A DNA stretch of 64,000 nt from a gamma proteobacterium symbiont of Stewartia floridana (lineage in GTDB: Bacteria > Pseudomonadota > Gammaproteobacteria > Chromatiales > Chromatiaceae). Shown one piece after another: positions 18,576 through 28,074 of this stretch (the first letter of the stretch is position 1; every line of letters begins with the position of its first letter). The position numbers were made by a program, and so were the translations under genes. Under the pieces are notes generated by a model. That model was not told the origin of the DNA and did no database searches. It was given only the letters and a program-made list of their open reading frames with translations. The DNA is taken from positions 62,001 through 126,000 of the forward strand of contig NAUB01000020.1 in NCBI GenBank assembly GCA_003676145.1. Direction: 5' to 3'.

Positions 18576-20327
18576 ATGTGCGGAAAAAACCGGTGGATGA
18601 TCCTGTTGATGTTGAGCCTCTCTCTGATCGCCTGCGGCGGCGGTGGTGGTGGGGACGATGATGATGACGATGATCATGAAAACGGCCCCGGGGTCAGCGA
18701 TCAAAACGGCACTCACCGGGTTCTCGCGTTCAATGACCTCGGCATGCATTGCGCCGACCTGGACTACTCCACTTTTGTCATCCTGCCCCCCTTCAATGTC
18801 ATCCACAGTCAGGTGGTCGCCCGGGGTAACCCACCCCGTCTGCTCGACTCCAGTGAGGTTCAGCTCAGTTACCTCGCCACCACCGATCCATCCGGCTCAA
18901 TCAACTCCACCAGCCAGAACCTGGCAGGCAGCGTCAATAAAACCAACTTCTGGAGCACCAATCCGAATACCGGCAACAGTTTTGTGTTCGACCTGTTCGG
19001 CGATGACCCGGCACCTGACGAAGGCCTGATGTTTGAGCAGAACATGCCCGGTATTCTTAATCCATACAGCGCCAATGATCCCCAGCCTTTCAACCACTAC
19101 AACGAAACGAAAAAGTGGTTCTCTGCTGAAGGCATTCCGATCCTGCCGATCGATGACAGCGGACAACTCAACGCCTATCCTCTGATGAGGGTAACCGCAC
19201 AAGCCTCCAATAGTGAGGACTCACTCGCCTCCCTCGATGTTGTTCTACCCGTCGCCTCGGAGGCGGACTGCCAGAACTGTCATGCGGCGGGGGAGATTGC
19301 CGCACCCACCGACAGCGAGATTCCATTTGAACTGCCGGACGACATCAATGATGCCAACAGCGTTCTTCAGGCCGCCAAACAGAACATCCTGCTGCTGCAT
19401 GATGCGGAACACGCGACCAACCTGGTGGCCAGCAAACCGGTACTCTGTGCATCCTGCCACTACTCAGCGGCACTCGACCTGAACGGATCCGGACCCAGCG
19501 GCAGTCAACTGAACCAGGACAGCATGTCGGAGGTAATGCACAGGCACCATGGCGAGCTCACCGATGAGAGCAGTGGTGAACCGATTTTTCCCAGTGACGG
19601 CACACTGCAGGAGACCTGTTATCAGTGCCATCCGGGTAAAGTCACCCAATGCCTCAGAGGTGCGATGGGAGGTGCCGGCATCGGCTGTGCCGATTGTCAC
19701 GGCAGCATGCTGGCGGTAGGTCGGGAGGAGCGCTCCCCCTGGCTCGATGAGCCCCGCTGCGAGTCCTGCCATACCGGAGACGCCACCAGCCACCTGGGCA
19801 GCAGCATCCGGCTCAGCCAGGCCTGGAGCGACGATATCGATACAGCCACGCCACGTATCGCAAGCAACAAACGATTTGCCGAGAACGATAACACCCTCTA
19901 CCGCAACAGCCTGGGGCACGGTGGCGTCGCCTGCGAGGGTTGCCACGGTTCCACCCATGCAATCTGGCCCAACGCCAATCCAGAGGCCAACGACAATCTG
20001 GCATCAATCCAGCTGCAGGGTCATGCGGGAACCGTCAGTGACTGCGCCGCCTGCCATACCAGCCTGCCTCTGACCCTCTCCGGCCCCCATGGCATGCATA
20101 ACGTCAACAGCCGTGGCTGGAACCTGAACCATGAGGATTTCTATGAGGCAGACCCGAACAGCTGCCGCAGCTGCCATGGCACCAATCTGCAAGGCACGGT
20201 ACTCTCGCAGACCGCCGCCGACAGAACCTATCTGCGCGACGATGACGGTGAAAGAACCATCTCTCTGGCAAAGGGCACAGCGGTCAGCTGTACGCTCTGC
20301 CATGAATACCCGGAAGAGGATGACTGA
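18576..20327 (+). CDS. Nine-haem c-type cytochrome lipoprotein
   Basis: The product (583 residues from the ATG at 18576; a GTG at 18567 is also possible) has a signal peptide ending in the lipobox LIAC. The cysteine is followed by six glycines and seven aspartates. Residues about 40-230 form a haem-free domain beginning HRVLAFNDLGMHCADLDYS. From about residue 230, nine CXXCH haem motifs follow: CQNCH, CASCH, CYQCH, CADCH, CESCH, CEGCH, CAACH, CRSCH and CTLCH. This implies a periplasm-facing or surface-exposed multihaem electron carrier. No partner oxidase or reductase is adjacent, so donor and acceptor are unknown. Confidence 0.88.
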   Translation: MCGKNRWMILLMLSLSLIACGGGGGGDDDDDDDHENGPGVSDQNGTHRVLAFNDLGMHCADLDYSTFVILPPFNVIHSQVVARGNPPRLLDSSEVQLSYLATTDPSGSINSTSQNLAGSVNKTNFWSTNPNTGNSFVFDLFGDDPAPDEGLMFEQNMPGILNPYSANDPQPFNHYNETKKWFSAEGIPILPIDDSGQLNAYPLMRVTAQASNSEDSLASLDVVLPVASEADCQNCHAAGEIAAPTDSEIPFELPDDINDANSVLQAAKQNILLLHDAEHATNLVASKPVLCASCHYSAALDLNGSGPSGSQLNQDSMSEVMHRHHGELTDESSGEPIFPSDGTLQETCYQCHPGKVTQCLRGAMGGAGIGCADCHGSMLAVGREERSPWLDEPRCESCHTGDATSHLGSSIRLSQAWSDDIDTATPRIASNKRFAENDNTLYRNSLGHGGVACEGCHGSTHAIWPNANPEANDNLASIQLQGHAGTVSDCAACHTSLPLTLSGPHGMHNVNSRGWNLNHEDFYEADPNSCRSCHGTNLQGTVLSQTAADRTYLRDDDGERTISLAKGTAVSCTLCHEYPEEDD

Positions 20328-20435
20328 GCACGCACCGAGGCGATGAATACGCTACAGTCGTAAGCGTTGCTTTCGATCTAGCCGGAGAGAAACTTTCTGG
20401 CAGTGCGGCTTTGATGCAGAGCCTGAGAAAAACAG

Positions 20436-22175
20436 TTAAAGCTGTAGAAAGACCTTGTCGAACAGCTGTTCATCATCGTTGTCCTCCAGCTCCTCCATGA
20501 AGATCCGGGTCTTCTGCTGCAGATCAAACAGGTTGCATTGGCGAATCAGCTCGCGGGTTTCCAGCAACGCACTGGGCTGCATACTGAGCTCGCGCAAGCC
20601 CAAACCCAACAGCAACCGGACATAGCGGGGATCACCCGCCATCTCACCACACATACTGACGGGAATATCCGCGTCCTGAGCCGCCTCGATGGTATAGCGG
20701 ATCAGCATCAGCACCGCCGGGTGGAGCGGATCGAAGAGAAAGTTCACCTCTTCATCCATTCGGTCCACTGCCAATGTGTATTGAATCAGATCATTGGTAC
20801 CGATGGAGAGAAAATCGAGATAGTGGGCAAAGCGTTTGGCTGCCAGCGCCGCTGCCGGCACCTCGATCATGCCTCCGATCGGAATATCCCGATCGAACGT
20901 CACCCCCTGATCGATCATATCCTGTTTCGTCTTGTCGATGATGGCCAGTACCTGCTTCAGCTCCTGAACCCCGGAGAGCATCGGAATCATCAGCCGCACA
21001 GGCCCTTCAGCGGAAGCTCGCAATATCGCCCTGAGCTGAGGTATGAAGAGTTCCGGCTCCTTCAGACAGAGACGGATCGCGCGCAAACCGAGCGCCGGAT
21101 TGATCGCCGGCATACAACCCGAATCCGGCATCGAATCGGTGGTTTTGTCCACCCCCAGGTCGAGGGTGCGAATCGTCAGAGGTATCCCTTTCAGCCCCTT
21201 CACCGCATCGACATAGACGCCATACTGCTCCTCTTCACTCGGTGGCGTGGTGCGGTTCATATAGAGAAATTCCGTACGGAAAAGCCCCACCCCATCGGCC
21301 CGATTCTCCATGGTCACCGGAATATCATCGGGTAACTCGATATTGGAGAAGAGCGAGATTCGCTCACCGTCGGTGGTCAATGCGGGCAGATCGACCTGCT
21401 GCCTCAGTTCCACCTCGCGGATTCGCCGACTCTCGATACGTTGCCGGTAGTAATCGAGTATCCGTTCTGTGGGGTCGGCCAGCACCACACCCTGGGCCCC
21501 ATCGACCACCAGGGGTTCACCCTGACGAAACAGCACGGTTGCCTGATGAACACCCACCACCGCCGGGATACCCAGACTGCGCGCCAGAATGGCGGTATGG
21601 GAGAGAGGCCCGCCGAATTCGGTGATGAAGGCGGCTACCCCCTGGTTCTTCATCATGATGGTCTCGGCCGGCGTCAGATCCCGCGCAACGACGACCCGTC
21701 CTTTCAGGTCACCCCGCTGCTCCGGTTTGCCGCCAGCCAGGACGAACTGCACATGCCCGACCACATGGTTCACATCATCCTTACGGGTGCGCAGATAGGG
21801 ATCGTCCATTTCATCGAACACCCGCACCAACTCATCCCGACGAACCTGCAGAGCCCACTCCGCACTATAGAGCTTTTCCCGGATCAGGCTGACCGTCGCC
21901 TGGCTGATGGCATTGTCTTCCAGCATCAGCAGATGGGTGTCGATGAATTCACTGATATCCTGTGCCGTATCGGAGGGGATCTGGTCCCGCACCGAGCGCA
22001 GATGGTCGGTGGTCGTCAGGAGTGCCGTTTCGAAGCGATCGATTTCCGCGGCCACCTGCTCCTGGGGAATTTCACGATGAGTGATCTCAGGTACACCATG
22101 CTGTAACAGGTAGGCCTCACCAATCGCGACTTCCCGCGTGGTTTTGATCCCTATACCCTGACAGGATAGTGTCAT
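20436..22175 (-). CDS. ptsI: PTS enzyme I (phosphoenolpyruvate-protein phosphotransferase)
   Basis: The 579-residue protein takes phosphate from PEP and passes it to HPr. The phosphorylated histidine lies near residue 190 in GGPLSHTAILARSLG, and the PEP-binding C-terminal domain has SIGTNDLIQYTLAVDR and SMCGEMAGDP. There is no N-terminal GAF domain, so it is EI of the PtsI type and not PtsP. The start ATGA overlaps the HPr stop. It ends the minus-strand cluster rpoN-hpf-ptsN-hprK-rapZ-EIIA-ptsH-ptsI, where no sugar-specific EIIB or EIIC gene appears. Confidence 0.96.
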   Translation of the reverse strand: MTLSCQGIGIKTTREVAIGEAYLLQHGVPEITHREIPQEQVAAEIDRFETALLTTTDHLRSVRDQIPSDTAQDISEFIDTHLLMLEDNAISQATVSLIREKLYSAEWALQVRRDELVRVFDEMDDPYLRTRKDDVNHVVGHVQFVLAGGKPEQRGDLKGRVVVARDLTPAETIMMKNQGVAAFITEFGGPLSHTAILARSLGIPAVVGVHQATVLFRQGEPLVVDGAQGVVLADPTERILDYYRQRIESRRIREVELRQQVDLPALTTDGERISLFSNIELPDDIPVTMENRADGVGLFRTEFLYMNRTTPPSEEEQYGVYVDAVKGLKGIPLTIRTLDLGVDKTTDSMPDSGCMPAINPALGLRAIRLCLKEPELFIPQLRAILRASAEGPVRLMIPMLSGVQELKQVLAIIDKTKQDMIDQGVTFDRDIPIGGMIEVPAAALAAKRFAHYLDFLSIGTNDLIQYTLAVDRMDEEVNFLFDPLHPAVLMLIRYTIEAAQDADIPVSMCGEMAGDPRYVRLLLGLGLRELSMQPSALLETRELIRQCNLFDLQQKTRIFMEELEDNDDEQLFDKVFLQL

Positions 22176-22441
22176 TGCTCCTCCCCGAAGCGATCATTGA
22201 TAAGCACGATCAGAGCCTCCATCGCCTGACTCTCATCACGACCATCGATTTCCAGTTTCAGCATCGAGCCCTTGTTGGCCGCCAGCATCATTACCCCCAT
22301 GATGCTCTTTCCGTTCACTCTCTGCCCATTGCGATTGAGGAAGACGTCGCTTTCGTAACTGTTGGCACAACTGACCAATTTAGCCGCTGCACGGGCATGC
22401 AGTCCGAGTTTGTTTATAATTTCTACTTCTTGTTGCAACAT
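22172..22441 (-). CDS. ptsH: Phosphocarrier protein HPr
   Basis: The 89-residue HPr receives phosphate from EI at His15 (KLGLHARAA) and passes it to EIIA proteins. Ser46 in NGKSIMGVMML is the target site of HPr kinase, whose gene is in the same cluster. The ATG at 22441 gives the standard N-terminus; an upstream ATG at 22474 adds 11 residues unlike HPr. It overlaps ptsI by 4 bases, indicating coupled translation. Confidence 0.95.
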   Translation of the reverse strand: MLQQEVEIINKLGLHARAAAKLVSCANSYESDVFLNRNGQRVNGKSIMGVMMLAANKGSMLKLEIDGRDESQAMEALIVLINDRFGEEQ

Positions 22442-22457
22442 AATATTCAGAATCTCG

Positions 22458-22868
22458 TTAGGACCTGTTAACACTCACAGGCCTTTCACAGCAGTGGATC
22501 CCTTCCCTGCCGCCACTGACCGCTTTTTCAGTCAGCGACTTCAGGTCGAGATCGAGATAATTCAGGGTTCGTATCAGCATCGGCAGATTGAGCCCTGAAA
22601 CCACATTTACACGCCCGCTATCCGCAAGGCTGTAAGCAATATTACTCGGTGTGGAGCCATAGATGTCGGTAAACACCAACACGCCATCACCATCATCCAG
22701 ATCTTCCACCAGCTGGTGTGCCTCCGTTTTGATCTGATCAGGATTGCACTCGGTGCTCACAGTCAAGGTTTTGATCGGTAACGGTAACTCCACAAACATC
22801 TTTTTAACCGTCTCCACGAGTGCTTCACCGATGCGGCTGTGTGTAATCAACAGCAGGCCAATGCTCAT
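22458..22868 (-). CDS. PTS EIIA domain protein, mannose family
   Basis: The 136-residue single-domain protein is a mannose-type EIIA, with the phosphorylation histidine at residue 10 in LLITHSRIGEAL and the family pieces DGVLVFTDIYGSTPSNIA and VSGLNLPMLIR. In bacteria with such truncated PTS clusters this EIIA acts in signalling, not transport. The start codon overlaps the rapZ stop by 4 bases on the other side, and the gene ends just before the HPr start, so the cluster is tightly packed. The last 15 residues, with CCERPVSVNRS, look poorly conserved. Confidence 0.92.
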   Translation of the reverse strand: MSIGLLLITHSRIGEALVETVKKMFVELPLPIKTLTVSTECNPDQIKTEAHQLVEDLDDGDGVLVFTDIYGSTPSNIAYSLADSGRVNVVSGLNLPMLIRTLNYLDLDLKSLTEKAVSGGREGIHCCERPVSVNRS

Positions 22869-23731
22869 GATAATTCACGATGACGGCTCATCACCTGTAG
22901 TCCTGCCGCTTTAAAATGTTTGGCCAGACACTCCACCATATAGACTGAACGGTGCTGGCCACCGGTACAGCCAATGGCAATCGTCAGATAACTGCGTCCG
23001 TCCGCTTCAAACGCCGGTATCCAGCGTGACAGAAAATCGGTCAGATCCGCCACCATCTGTCTGGTTTCATCCTGTTGATGCAGAAAATCCGCCACCGGTT
23101 TATCCATTCCGGTGAAGCTACGCAGCTCGGTCTTCCAATAGGGATTGGGCAGACAGCGCACGTCAAACAGGTAGTCTACATCTCTCGGCAGGCCGTGCTT
23201 GAAACCGAATGACTCAAAAAGAATCGAGACCTGACCGCTTTCACCACCGATCCGGTTACGTACCAGATCCCGAAGCTCATGCACATTGGTGTGGGTGGTG
23301 TCGATTCTGAGATCCGCTGTCTCATTCAAGGGCTGTAGAAGCTCCCGCTCATGCTGAATCGCTTCACTCAGCGAACGCTTCTCATCGGTCAGGGGATGTT
23401 TGCGCCGGGTCTCACTGAAGCGCTTGATCAGTGTATCCAGCTGAGCATCCAGGAACAGCATGTTGCAGTCGAGACCGCGCTGCCGAATACTCTTCACCAC
23501 CTCCGGCAGATTGGAGATCTGACCGGGCTGACTCCTTGCATCGATACCGACTGCGGTTTTCTTGAAAGTCTCCTCTGGCTCATCGTTCAGATAATCGGAG
23601 ACGGAGACCAGCAGGGAGACCGGCAGATTATCGATACAGTAGTAACCCAGATCTTCAAGGGTATGCAGAGCAATGGTCTTTCCTGATCCGGAAAGTCCGG
23701 TGACAATCTGCAGTTTTATCTCATTTGCCAT
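22865..23731 (-). CDS. rapZ: RNase adapter protein RapZ
   Basis: The 288-residue protein has the Walker A loop TGLSGSGKT (from residue 11) and the C-terminal half with ESFGFKHGLPRDVD and TIAIGCTGGQHRSVY. E. coli RapZ guides RNase E to the small RNA GlmZ and so controls glucosamine-6-phosphate synthase. Whether GlmZ-like RNAs exist here is unknown. It lies between hprK and the EIIA gene in the regulatory PTS cluster. Confidence 0.96.
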   Translation of the reverse strand: MANEIKLQIVTGLSGSGKTIALHTLEDLGYYCIDNLPVSLLVSVSDYLNDEPEETFKKTAVGIDARSQPGQISNLPEVVKSIRQRGLDCNMLFLDAQLDTLIKRFSETRRKHPLTDEKRSLSEAIQHERELLQPLNETADLRIDTTHTNVHELRDLVRNRIGGESGQVSILFESFGFKHGLPRDVDYLFDVRCLPNPYWKTELRSFTGMDKPVADFLHQQDETRQMVADLTDFLSRWIPAFEADGRSYLTIAIGCTGGQHRSVYMVECLAKHFKAAGLQVMSRHRELS

Positions 23732-23749
23732 CTCGCTCAGGCCCCAAGA

Positions 23750-24685
23750 CTAATCTTGATCGATGTAATTTTGTTGGCGTTCAATAAAATCCTGGGTCGC
23801 GTTGTACCCATCCATCTTCAGCAGATGCTGCCTGACAGCAGTCTCTACCAGGATCGCCAGATTTCTGCCTGCCGCAACCGGCAGACTGGTCTGGGGGACA
23901 TCAACACCCAATAAGGTCCGATGTGAGTGGCACCCCTCCAGGCGATCCATGTTATCGAGTTTTTTATCGTCAAAGTAGAGGAGATCTATGATCAAGTGTA
24001 ACTGTTTATTCGGCTTTATCGCACTATTACCGAAGATGGCCCTGACATTGATCAGACCCAGCCCACGGACTTCGAGAAAATCCTGTAACACCTTCGGACA
24101 ACGCCCACTCAATGTGTTCGTGCCGGTTTTATAGAACTCGGTAGCATCATCTGCAACCAGTCGGTGGCCGCGTGAGATCAGCGCCAGGGCGAGCTCGCTC
24201 TTGCCGATCGCCGGGTCGCCACTCAACAACACACCCTTCCCCAGCACTTCCATATAGACCCCATGCAACAGCAGAGTCTCACCCACTGGCAGGCTGAACT
24301 TTTCCAACAGTCTATGGATGACATAGTTATCCCCTTTGGGGGTAAACATCAAAGCTGTATGACTGTTTTTCGCCGACTCCAGGCAGGCCGGCTTGGGCTG
24401 GAGACCATCGGTAAAGATCAGTGCAAGCGGGGAGGAGTCGAAGAGGGTTTTCAGAGACTCCAGATAACCATCCTCTCCACCATTCATCATATGTTGCTGC
24501 TCAGGAGGACCGATGACCTGTATCTGATTCGGACGGATTAGATTAAGCGGTCCCACCGGCTGCAGTCCATCGGGGGACTCACTGTCGAGAAGGATTTTTT
24601 CTACACCACCCTCACCATCCCAGCTGAGTTCAAGTTCGCTGGCAAATTCGTCGAAAAGATCGCGAATGGTGTAGTTGGATGGCAT
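23750..24685 (-). CDS. hprK: HPr kinase/phosphorylase
   Basis: The 311-residue enzyme phosphorylates and dephosphorylates Ser46 of HPr. The Walker A loop GDPAIGKSELAL lies at about residues 155-167, and the family signature RGLGLINVRAIFG follows. HprK is typical of Firmicutes but also occurs in Proteobacteria with truncated PTS clusters; E. coli lacks it. Its HPr target in this cluster keeps the serine, so the regulatory pair is complete. The start overlaps the ptsN stop by one base. Confidence 0.95.
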   Translation of the reverse strand: MPSNYTIRDLFDEFASELELSWDGEGGVEKILLDSESPDGLQPVGPLNLIRPNQIQVIGPPEQQHMMNGGEDGYLESLKTLFDSSPLALIFTDGLQPKPACLESAKNSHTALMFTPKGDNYVIHRLLEKFSLPVGETLLLHGVYMEVLGKGVLLSGDPAIGKSELALALISRGHRLVADDATEFYKTGTNTLSGRCPKVLQDFLEVRGLGLINVRAIFGNSAIKPNKQLHLIIDLLYFDDKKLDNMDRLEGCHSHRTLLGVDVPQTSLPVAAGRNLAILVETAVRQHLLKMDGYNATQDFIERQQNYIDQD

Positions 24686-25155
24686 TAATCTGTTGCGGTT
24701 ACGGTTTCTCGCTGCTTGATCAACTGAAACAGTTGCTGCGTTGTTTCCGCCTCACGCAGAGCGGCACAAAACGGGGGGTCATCGAACATTCTGGCCAACT
24801 TCGCCAGTAGCTGCAGATGTTCGTCTGTGGCCTGTTCCGGCACCAGCATGGCGAACGCCAGATCGACCGGTTGACTGTCTATGGCGTCGAAATCGACTCC
24901 AGTGGGCATCTGAATGAATGCCGCAGTGGCCTGAGTGACCTGAGACATGCGCGCATGGGGTAACGCAATTCCTTTGCCCAGTCCGGTGCTGCCCAGTCGC
25001 TCCCTCTCAAGCAATGCATCGAACACAATATCCTGTGACAGCCCGGGAGCAGCATCGGCCAATCGCTGACCAAGCTGCTCAAGGGCGCGTTTTTTACTGG
25101 CTGCCTCCACACCGCAGCCGAGACGTTCCTCAAGCAGAAATCCGTCGGGAAACAT
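24685..25155 (-). CDS. ptsN: PTS EIIA-Ntr protein
   Basis: The 156-residue protein is the nitrogen-type EIIA, with the phosphorylation histidine at residue 67 in GKGIALPHARM. EIIA-Ntr signals to potassium transport, the envelope stress response and other targets in Proteobacteria. It follows hpf and rpoN in the usual order. A second EIIA, of the mannose type, lies downstream, so HPr has at least two possible acceptors. Confidence 0.95.
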   Translation of the reverse strand: MFPDGFLLEERLGCGVEAASKKRALEQLGQRLADAAPGLSQDIVFDALLERERLGSTGLGKGIALPHARMSQVTQATAAFIQMPTGVDFDAIDSQPVDLAFAMLVPEQATDEHLQLLAKLARMFDDPPFCAALREAETTQQLFQLIKQRETVTATD

Positions 25156-25185
25156 GGAGACCTCGCCAGTTCAATCTATCGAAAA

Positions 25186-25506
25186 TTACTCAACTGCATA
25201 CTTCGCACCACTACCGGCGCGATGACTCTGCATCTTTTCCTTGTGTTTTAGCACCTGCCTGTCCAACTTGTCAGTCAAGCCATCAATGGCGGCATACATA
25301 TCTTCCTGCACTGAATCAGCGAATACGCTGGCACCGTTCACTTGCATGGTGGCTTCCGCCTTCTGCCTTAGCTTCTCAACGCTCAAGATGACATGCACAT
25401 TGATTACATTATCAAAATGCCGCTCAAGACGTTCGAATTTATTATCTACATAGCTTTTCAAGGCATCGGTTACTTCCACATGATGACCGGTAACGCTTAT
25501 TTGCAT
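25186..25506 (-). CDS. hpf: Ribosome hibernation promoting factor (short form)
   Basis: The 106-residue protein starts MQISVTGHHVEVTDALKSYV and carries the basic helix segment KFERLERHFDNVINVHVIL, as in HPF/YfiA. It binds the 30S decoding region when growth stops and helps form inactive 100S ribosomes. It has only the N-terminal domain, so it is the short HPF type. ptsN follows with 30 bases between. Confidence 0.96.
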   Translation of the reverse strand: MQISVTGHHVEVTDALKSYVDNKFERLERHFDNVINVHVILSVEKLRQKAEATMQVNGASVFADSVQEDMYAAIDGLTDKLDRQVLKHKEKMQSHRAGSGAKYAVE

Positions 25507-25658
25507 AATTATCTCCTGTCTTAGATGAGTTGGCTCATCACTCTGACCGACTCGCCGAATCGATTCCCGAAACCATCGAGCAGGCTGACCATGAAGCCGG
25601 ATTCGGCTGATACAACAACCCCTGTGTCATGGACATCCTGCGTGGCAGATCGATTCAC

Positions 25659-27143
25659 CTACATCAGTCGTTTACGCTCATTCGATGGCGGTATGCTCAT
25701 CGATTCACGATACTTTGCCACCGTTCGGCGGGCCACTTTGATGCCCTGTTCCGAGAGGATGGCGGCGATCTTGTTGTCACTGAGCGGTTTGCTTGTATTC
25801 TCAGCGGCAATCAATTTTTTAATCAGTGCTCGAATTGCAGTGGAGGAGCACTCCCCTCCGGCGCTGGTATTGACGTGGCTGGAGAAGAAGTACTTGAACT
25901 CCAACGTGCCCCTGGGGGTATGCATATATTTCTGGGTCGTGACCCGGGAAATGGTCGATTCGTGCATCTCCAACGCTTCGGCAATGTCCCTTAATACCAG
26001 CGGTTTCATAGCCTCCTCGCCATGCTCGAAAAAGCCCCGCTGATACTCAACAATCTTACTCGCTACGCGCAGAATAGTCTCATTACGACTCATCAGGCTT
26101 TTGATGAACCAGCGCGCCTCCTGCAGATGGTTCTTCAGGAAAGTATTGTCATCACTCTGATCCGCCCGCCGGATCAGGCTGGCGTAGTCATTGTTGACCC
26201 GAAGCTTGGGGGTAACCTCCCCATTCAGTTCGACAACCCAGCGGTTGTTGCGCTTGCTGACGAAGACATCCGGAATCACATATTCAGGCTCGCTGTTGGC
26301 GATCGCCGTGCCCGGATGGGGATTCAATGTTCTGATCAATTGCATGATGGAAGCAAGCTCCTGCTGATCCACCTTCATGCGGCGCATGATCTGATTCTGA
26401 TCCTGGGCGGAGAGCAGATTGAAGTGGTCCCGGCAGAGCTTGATCGCCTGATCCCGATAGGCGGTATCTTCCGCCAATTGACGCAGTTGAATCAGCAGGC
26501 AGTCCTGGGCACCCTGGGCACCGACACCCGGCGGATCGAATGCCTGAATCCGGTGCAGCACCGCCTCGATATCCTCCAGGGTCGCTTCCTCATCATTCAG
26601 CGAAGTCAGAATCTCCTGCAGGTCCCCTTTGAAGTAGCCATCCTCATCGATGCTGTCGATCAGTGCGGTGGCTATCAGGGTGTCCTGGTCGGTAAAAGGG
26701 GTCAGGGTCATCTGCCAGACCAGATGGTCATGCAGGGTCACAGCGCCGCTCCGCTGCACCAGATAGTCATGGTCCGTGGCATCACCGCCGCTGCTGGCCG
26801 GCGGCAGGTAGCTGTCGTAGACATCGGTCCATTCACTGTCGACCGGCAGATCCTCGCTCAGTTGACTGCTGTCGGTCTGAATCTCCCGCTCGTTGTTGAT
26901 GTCGTTCGAGGCCTCGACTTCCTTGCTCTCGCGGGCCTGCTCGCCACCCTCCTGAGCCTCCCCATCTTTCTGCAGTGAGGTGCCGAACTCCTCCTCACCC
27001 TCGAGCATCGGGTTGGTCTCAAGCACCTCCTGAACCTCCTGACTCAGGTCGAGCGCGGAGAGCTGCAACAGGCGGATTGCCTGCTGCAATTGAGGTGTCA
27101 TGGTGAGATGTTGTCCGAGTCGGAGCTGTAGAGCCTGCTTCAT
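25659..27143 (-). CDS. rpoN: RNA polymerase sigma-54 factor
   Basis: The 494-residue sigma factor directs transcription from -24/-12 promoters with AAA+ activators. The glutamine-rich activator region is at the start (LRLGQHLTMTPQLQQAIRLL), an acidic linker spans about 50-115, and the RpoN box ARRTVAKYRE lies at 471-480 close to the end. It is followed by hpf and ptsN and preceded by lptB, the conserved gammaproteobacterial order. Confidence 0.97.
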   Translation of the reverse strand: MKQALQLRLGQHLTMTPQLQQAIRLLQLSALDLSQEVQEVLETNPMLEGEEEFGTSLQKDGEAQEGGEQARESKEVEASNDINNEREIQTDSSQLSEDLPVDSEWTDVYDSYLPPASSGGDATDHDYLVQRSGAVTLHDHLVWQMTLTPFTDQDTLIATALIDSIDEDGYFKGDLQEILTSLNDEEATLEDIEAVLHRIQAFDPPGVGAQGAQDCLLIQLRQLAEDTAYRDQAIKLCRDHFNLLSAQDQNQIMRRMKVDQQELASIMQLIRTLNPHPGTAIANSEPEYVIPDVFVSKRNNRWVVELNGEVTPKLRVNNDYASLIRRADQSDDNTFLKNHLQEARWFIKSLMSRNETILRVASKIVEYQRGFFEHGEEAMKPLVLRDIAEALEMHESTISRVTTQKYMHTPRGTLEFKYFFSSHVNTSAGGECSSTAIRALIKKLIAAENTSKPLSDNKIAAILSEQGIKVARRTVAKYRESMSIPPSNERKRLM

Positions 27144-27318
27144 CGCAGAGATATCTTTAAACCTGGTATGTTATTTGTATGTCTTTAATCTCATTTTAGC
27201 TAAAAATAGCCGTCTACGGAAAGATTCTTCTTCACTGGGTCGATTCTCCCGGATTCACACCGCACTGCAGTGATCCCGTACTCATTGTGTCCGCCTTCGT
27301 TTTGCCAGTTTATGCCTG

Positions 27319-27344
27319 TTTAATCCATTATAAAACAGCGTTAT
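27319..27344 (-). promoter_or_regulatory. Shared upstream element, copy A (before rpoN)
   Basis: Read on the minus strand, the segment is ATAACGCTGTTT, four bases, then ATGGATTAAA. It contains a perfect -10-like TATAAT and an imperfect inverted repeat CTGTTT...AAACAG. A second copy lies upstream of the antiporter gene at 31916-31942. It may be a promoter or operator common to both operons, or a small repeat. Confidence 0.4.
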
Positions 27345-27348
27345 AGAC

Positions 27349-28074
27349 TCACATCGTAAAATTTTCACCCAGGTAGACGCTGCGCACCTCCTGGTTGCCG
27401 AGGATCTCCTCAGTGGATCCCTCCGCCAGCACCTTGCCGCTATTGATAATGTAGGCCCGATCGCATATATCCAGCGTCTCCCTGACGTTATGATCGGTTA
27501 TCAGGATCCCAATCTTTAGTGATTTCAGGTGCTGGATGATCTTTTTTATATCGATCACCGCAATCGGATCAACTCCGGCAAAGGGCTCATCGAGTAAGAT
27601 GAAAGCCGGTTCCATAGAGAGGGCCCGGGCAATCTCCAGCCGACGCCGCTCACCACCGGAGAGACTCATCGCCATGCTCTCCCGCAGGTGTTCGATACCG
27701 AACTCCGACAGCAGCTGCTCACATCGGGCCTTGCGTGCCTGGCTGTCCAGCTCTTTGCGATGCTCCAGAATCGCCAGAATATTCTGCGCCACCGTCAATC
27801 GCCTGAAGATGGAGGGCTCCTGGGCCAGATAACCGATCCCCAGACGGGCCCGTTTGTGCATCGCCTGATCGGTCAACTCCTCCCCATCCAGATAGATTCG
27901 CCCCTGATCCGCCTGCACCAGACCCACAATCATATAGAAACTGGTGGTCTTGCCCGCACCATTGGGCCCCAGCAACCCCACCACCTCCCCGCTGTTGAGG
28001 TTCAGCGAGACACCGTCCACCACTTTGCGCTTGTAGTACTGCTTCTGCAGATCGACAGCCTGCAACTGACTCAC
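27349..28074 (-). CDS. lptB: LPS export ATPase LptB
   Basis: The 241-residue ABC ATPase powers extraction of LPS from the inner membrane with LptF and LptG. The Walker A GPNGAGKT lies at 36-43, the signature [15 protein letters not shown] and Walker [13 protein letters not shown] are intact. The start codon is GTG, overlapping the TGA stop of lptA, so translation is coupled. The lptFG genes are not in the window. Confidence 0.97.
   Translation of the reverse strand: MSQLQAVDLQKQYYKRKVVDGVSLNLNSGEVVGLLGPNGAGKTTSFYMIVGLVQADQGRIYLDGEELTDQAMHKRARLGIGYLAQEPSIFRRLTVAQNILAILEHRKELDSQARKARCEQLLSEFGIEHLRESMAMSLSGGERRRLEIARALSMEPAFILLDEPFAGVDPIAVIDIKKIIQHLKSLKIGILITDHNVRETLDICDRAYIINSGKVLAEGSTEEILGNQEVRSVYLGENFTM

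Noticed and set aside
26022-26978. 318-codon open frame opposite rpoN
   Set aside because: Antisense to sigma-54, with repetitive Gln/Leu content that mirrors it.
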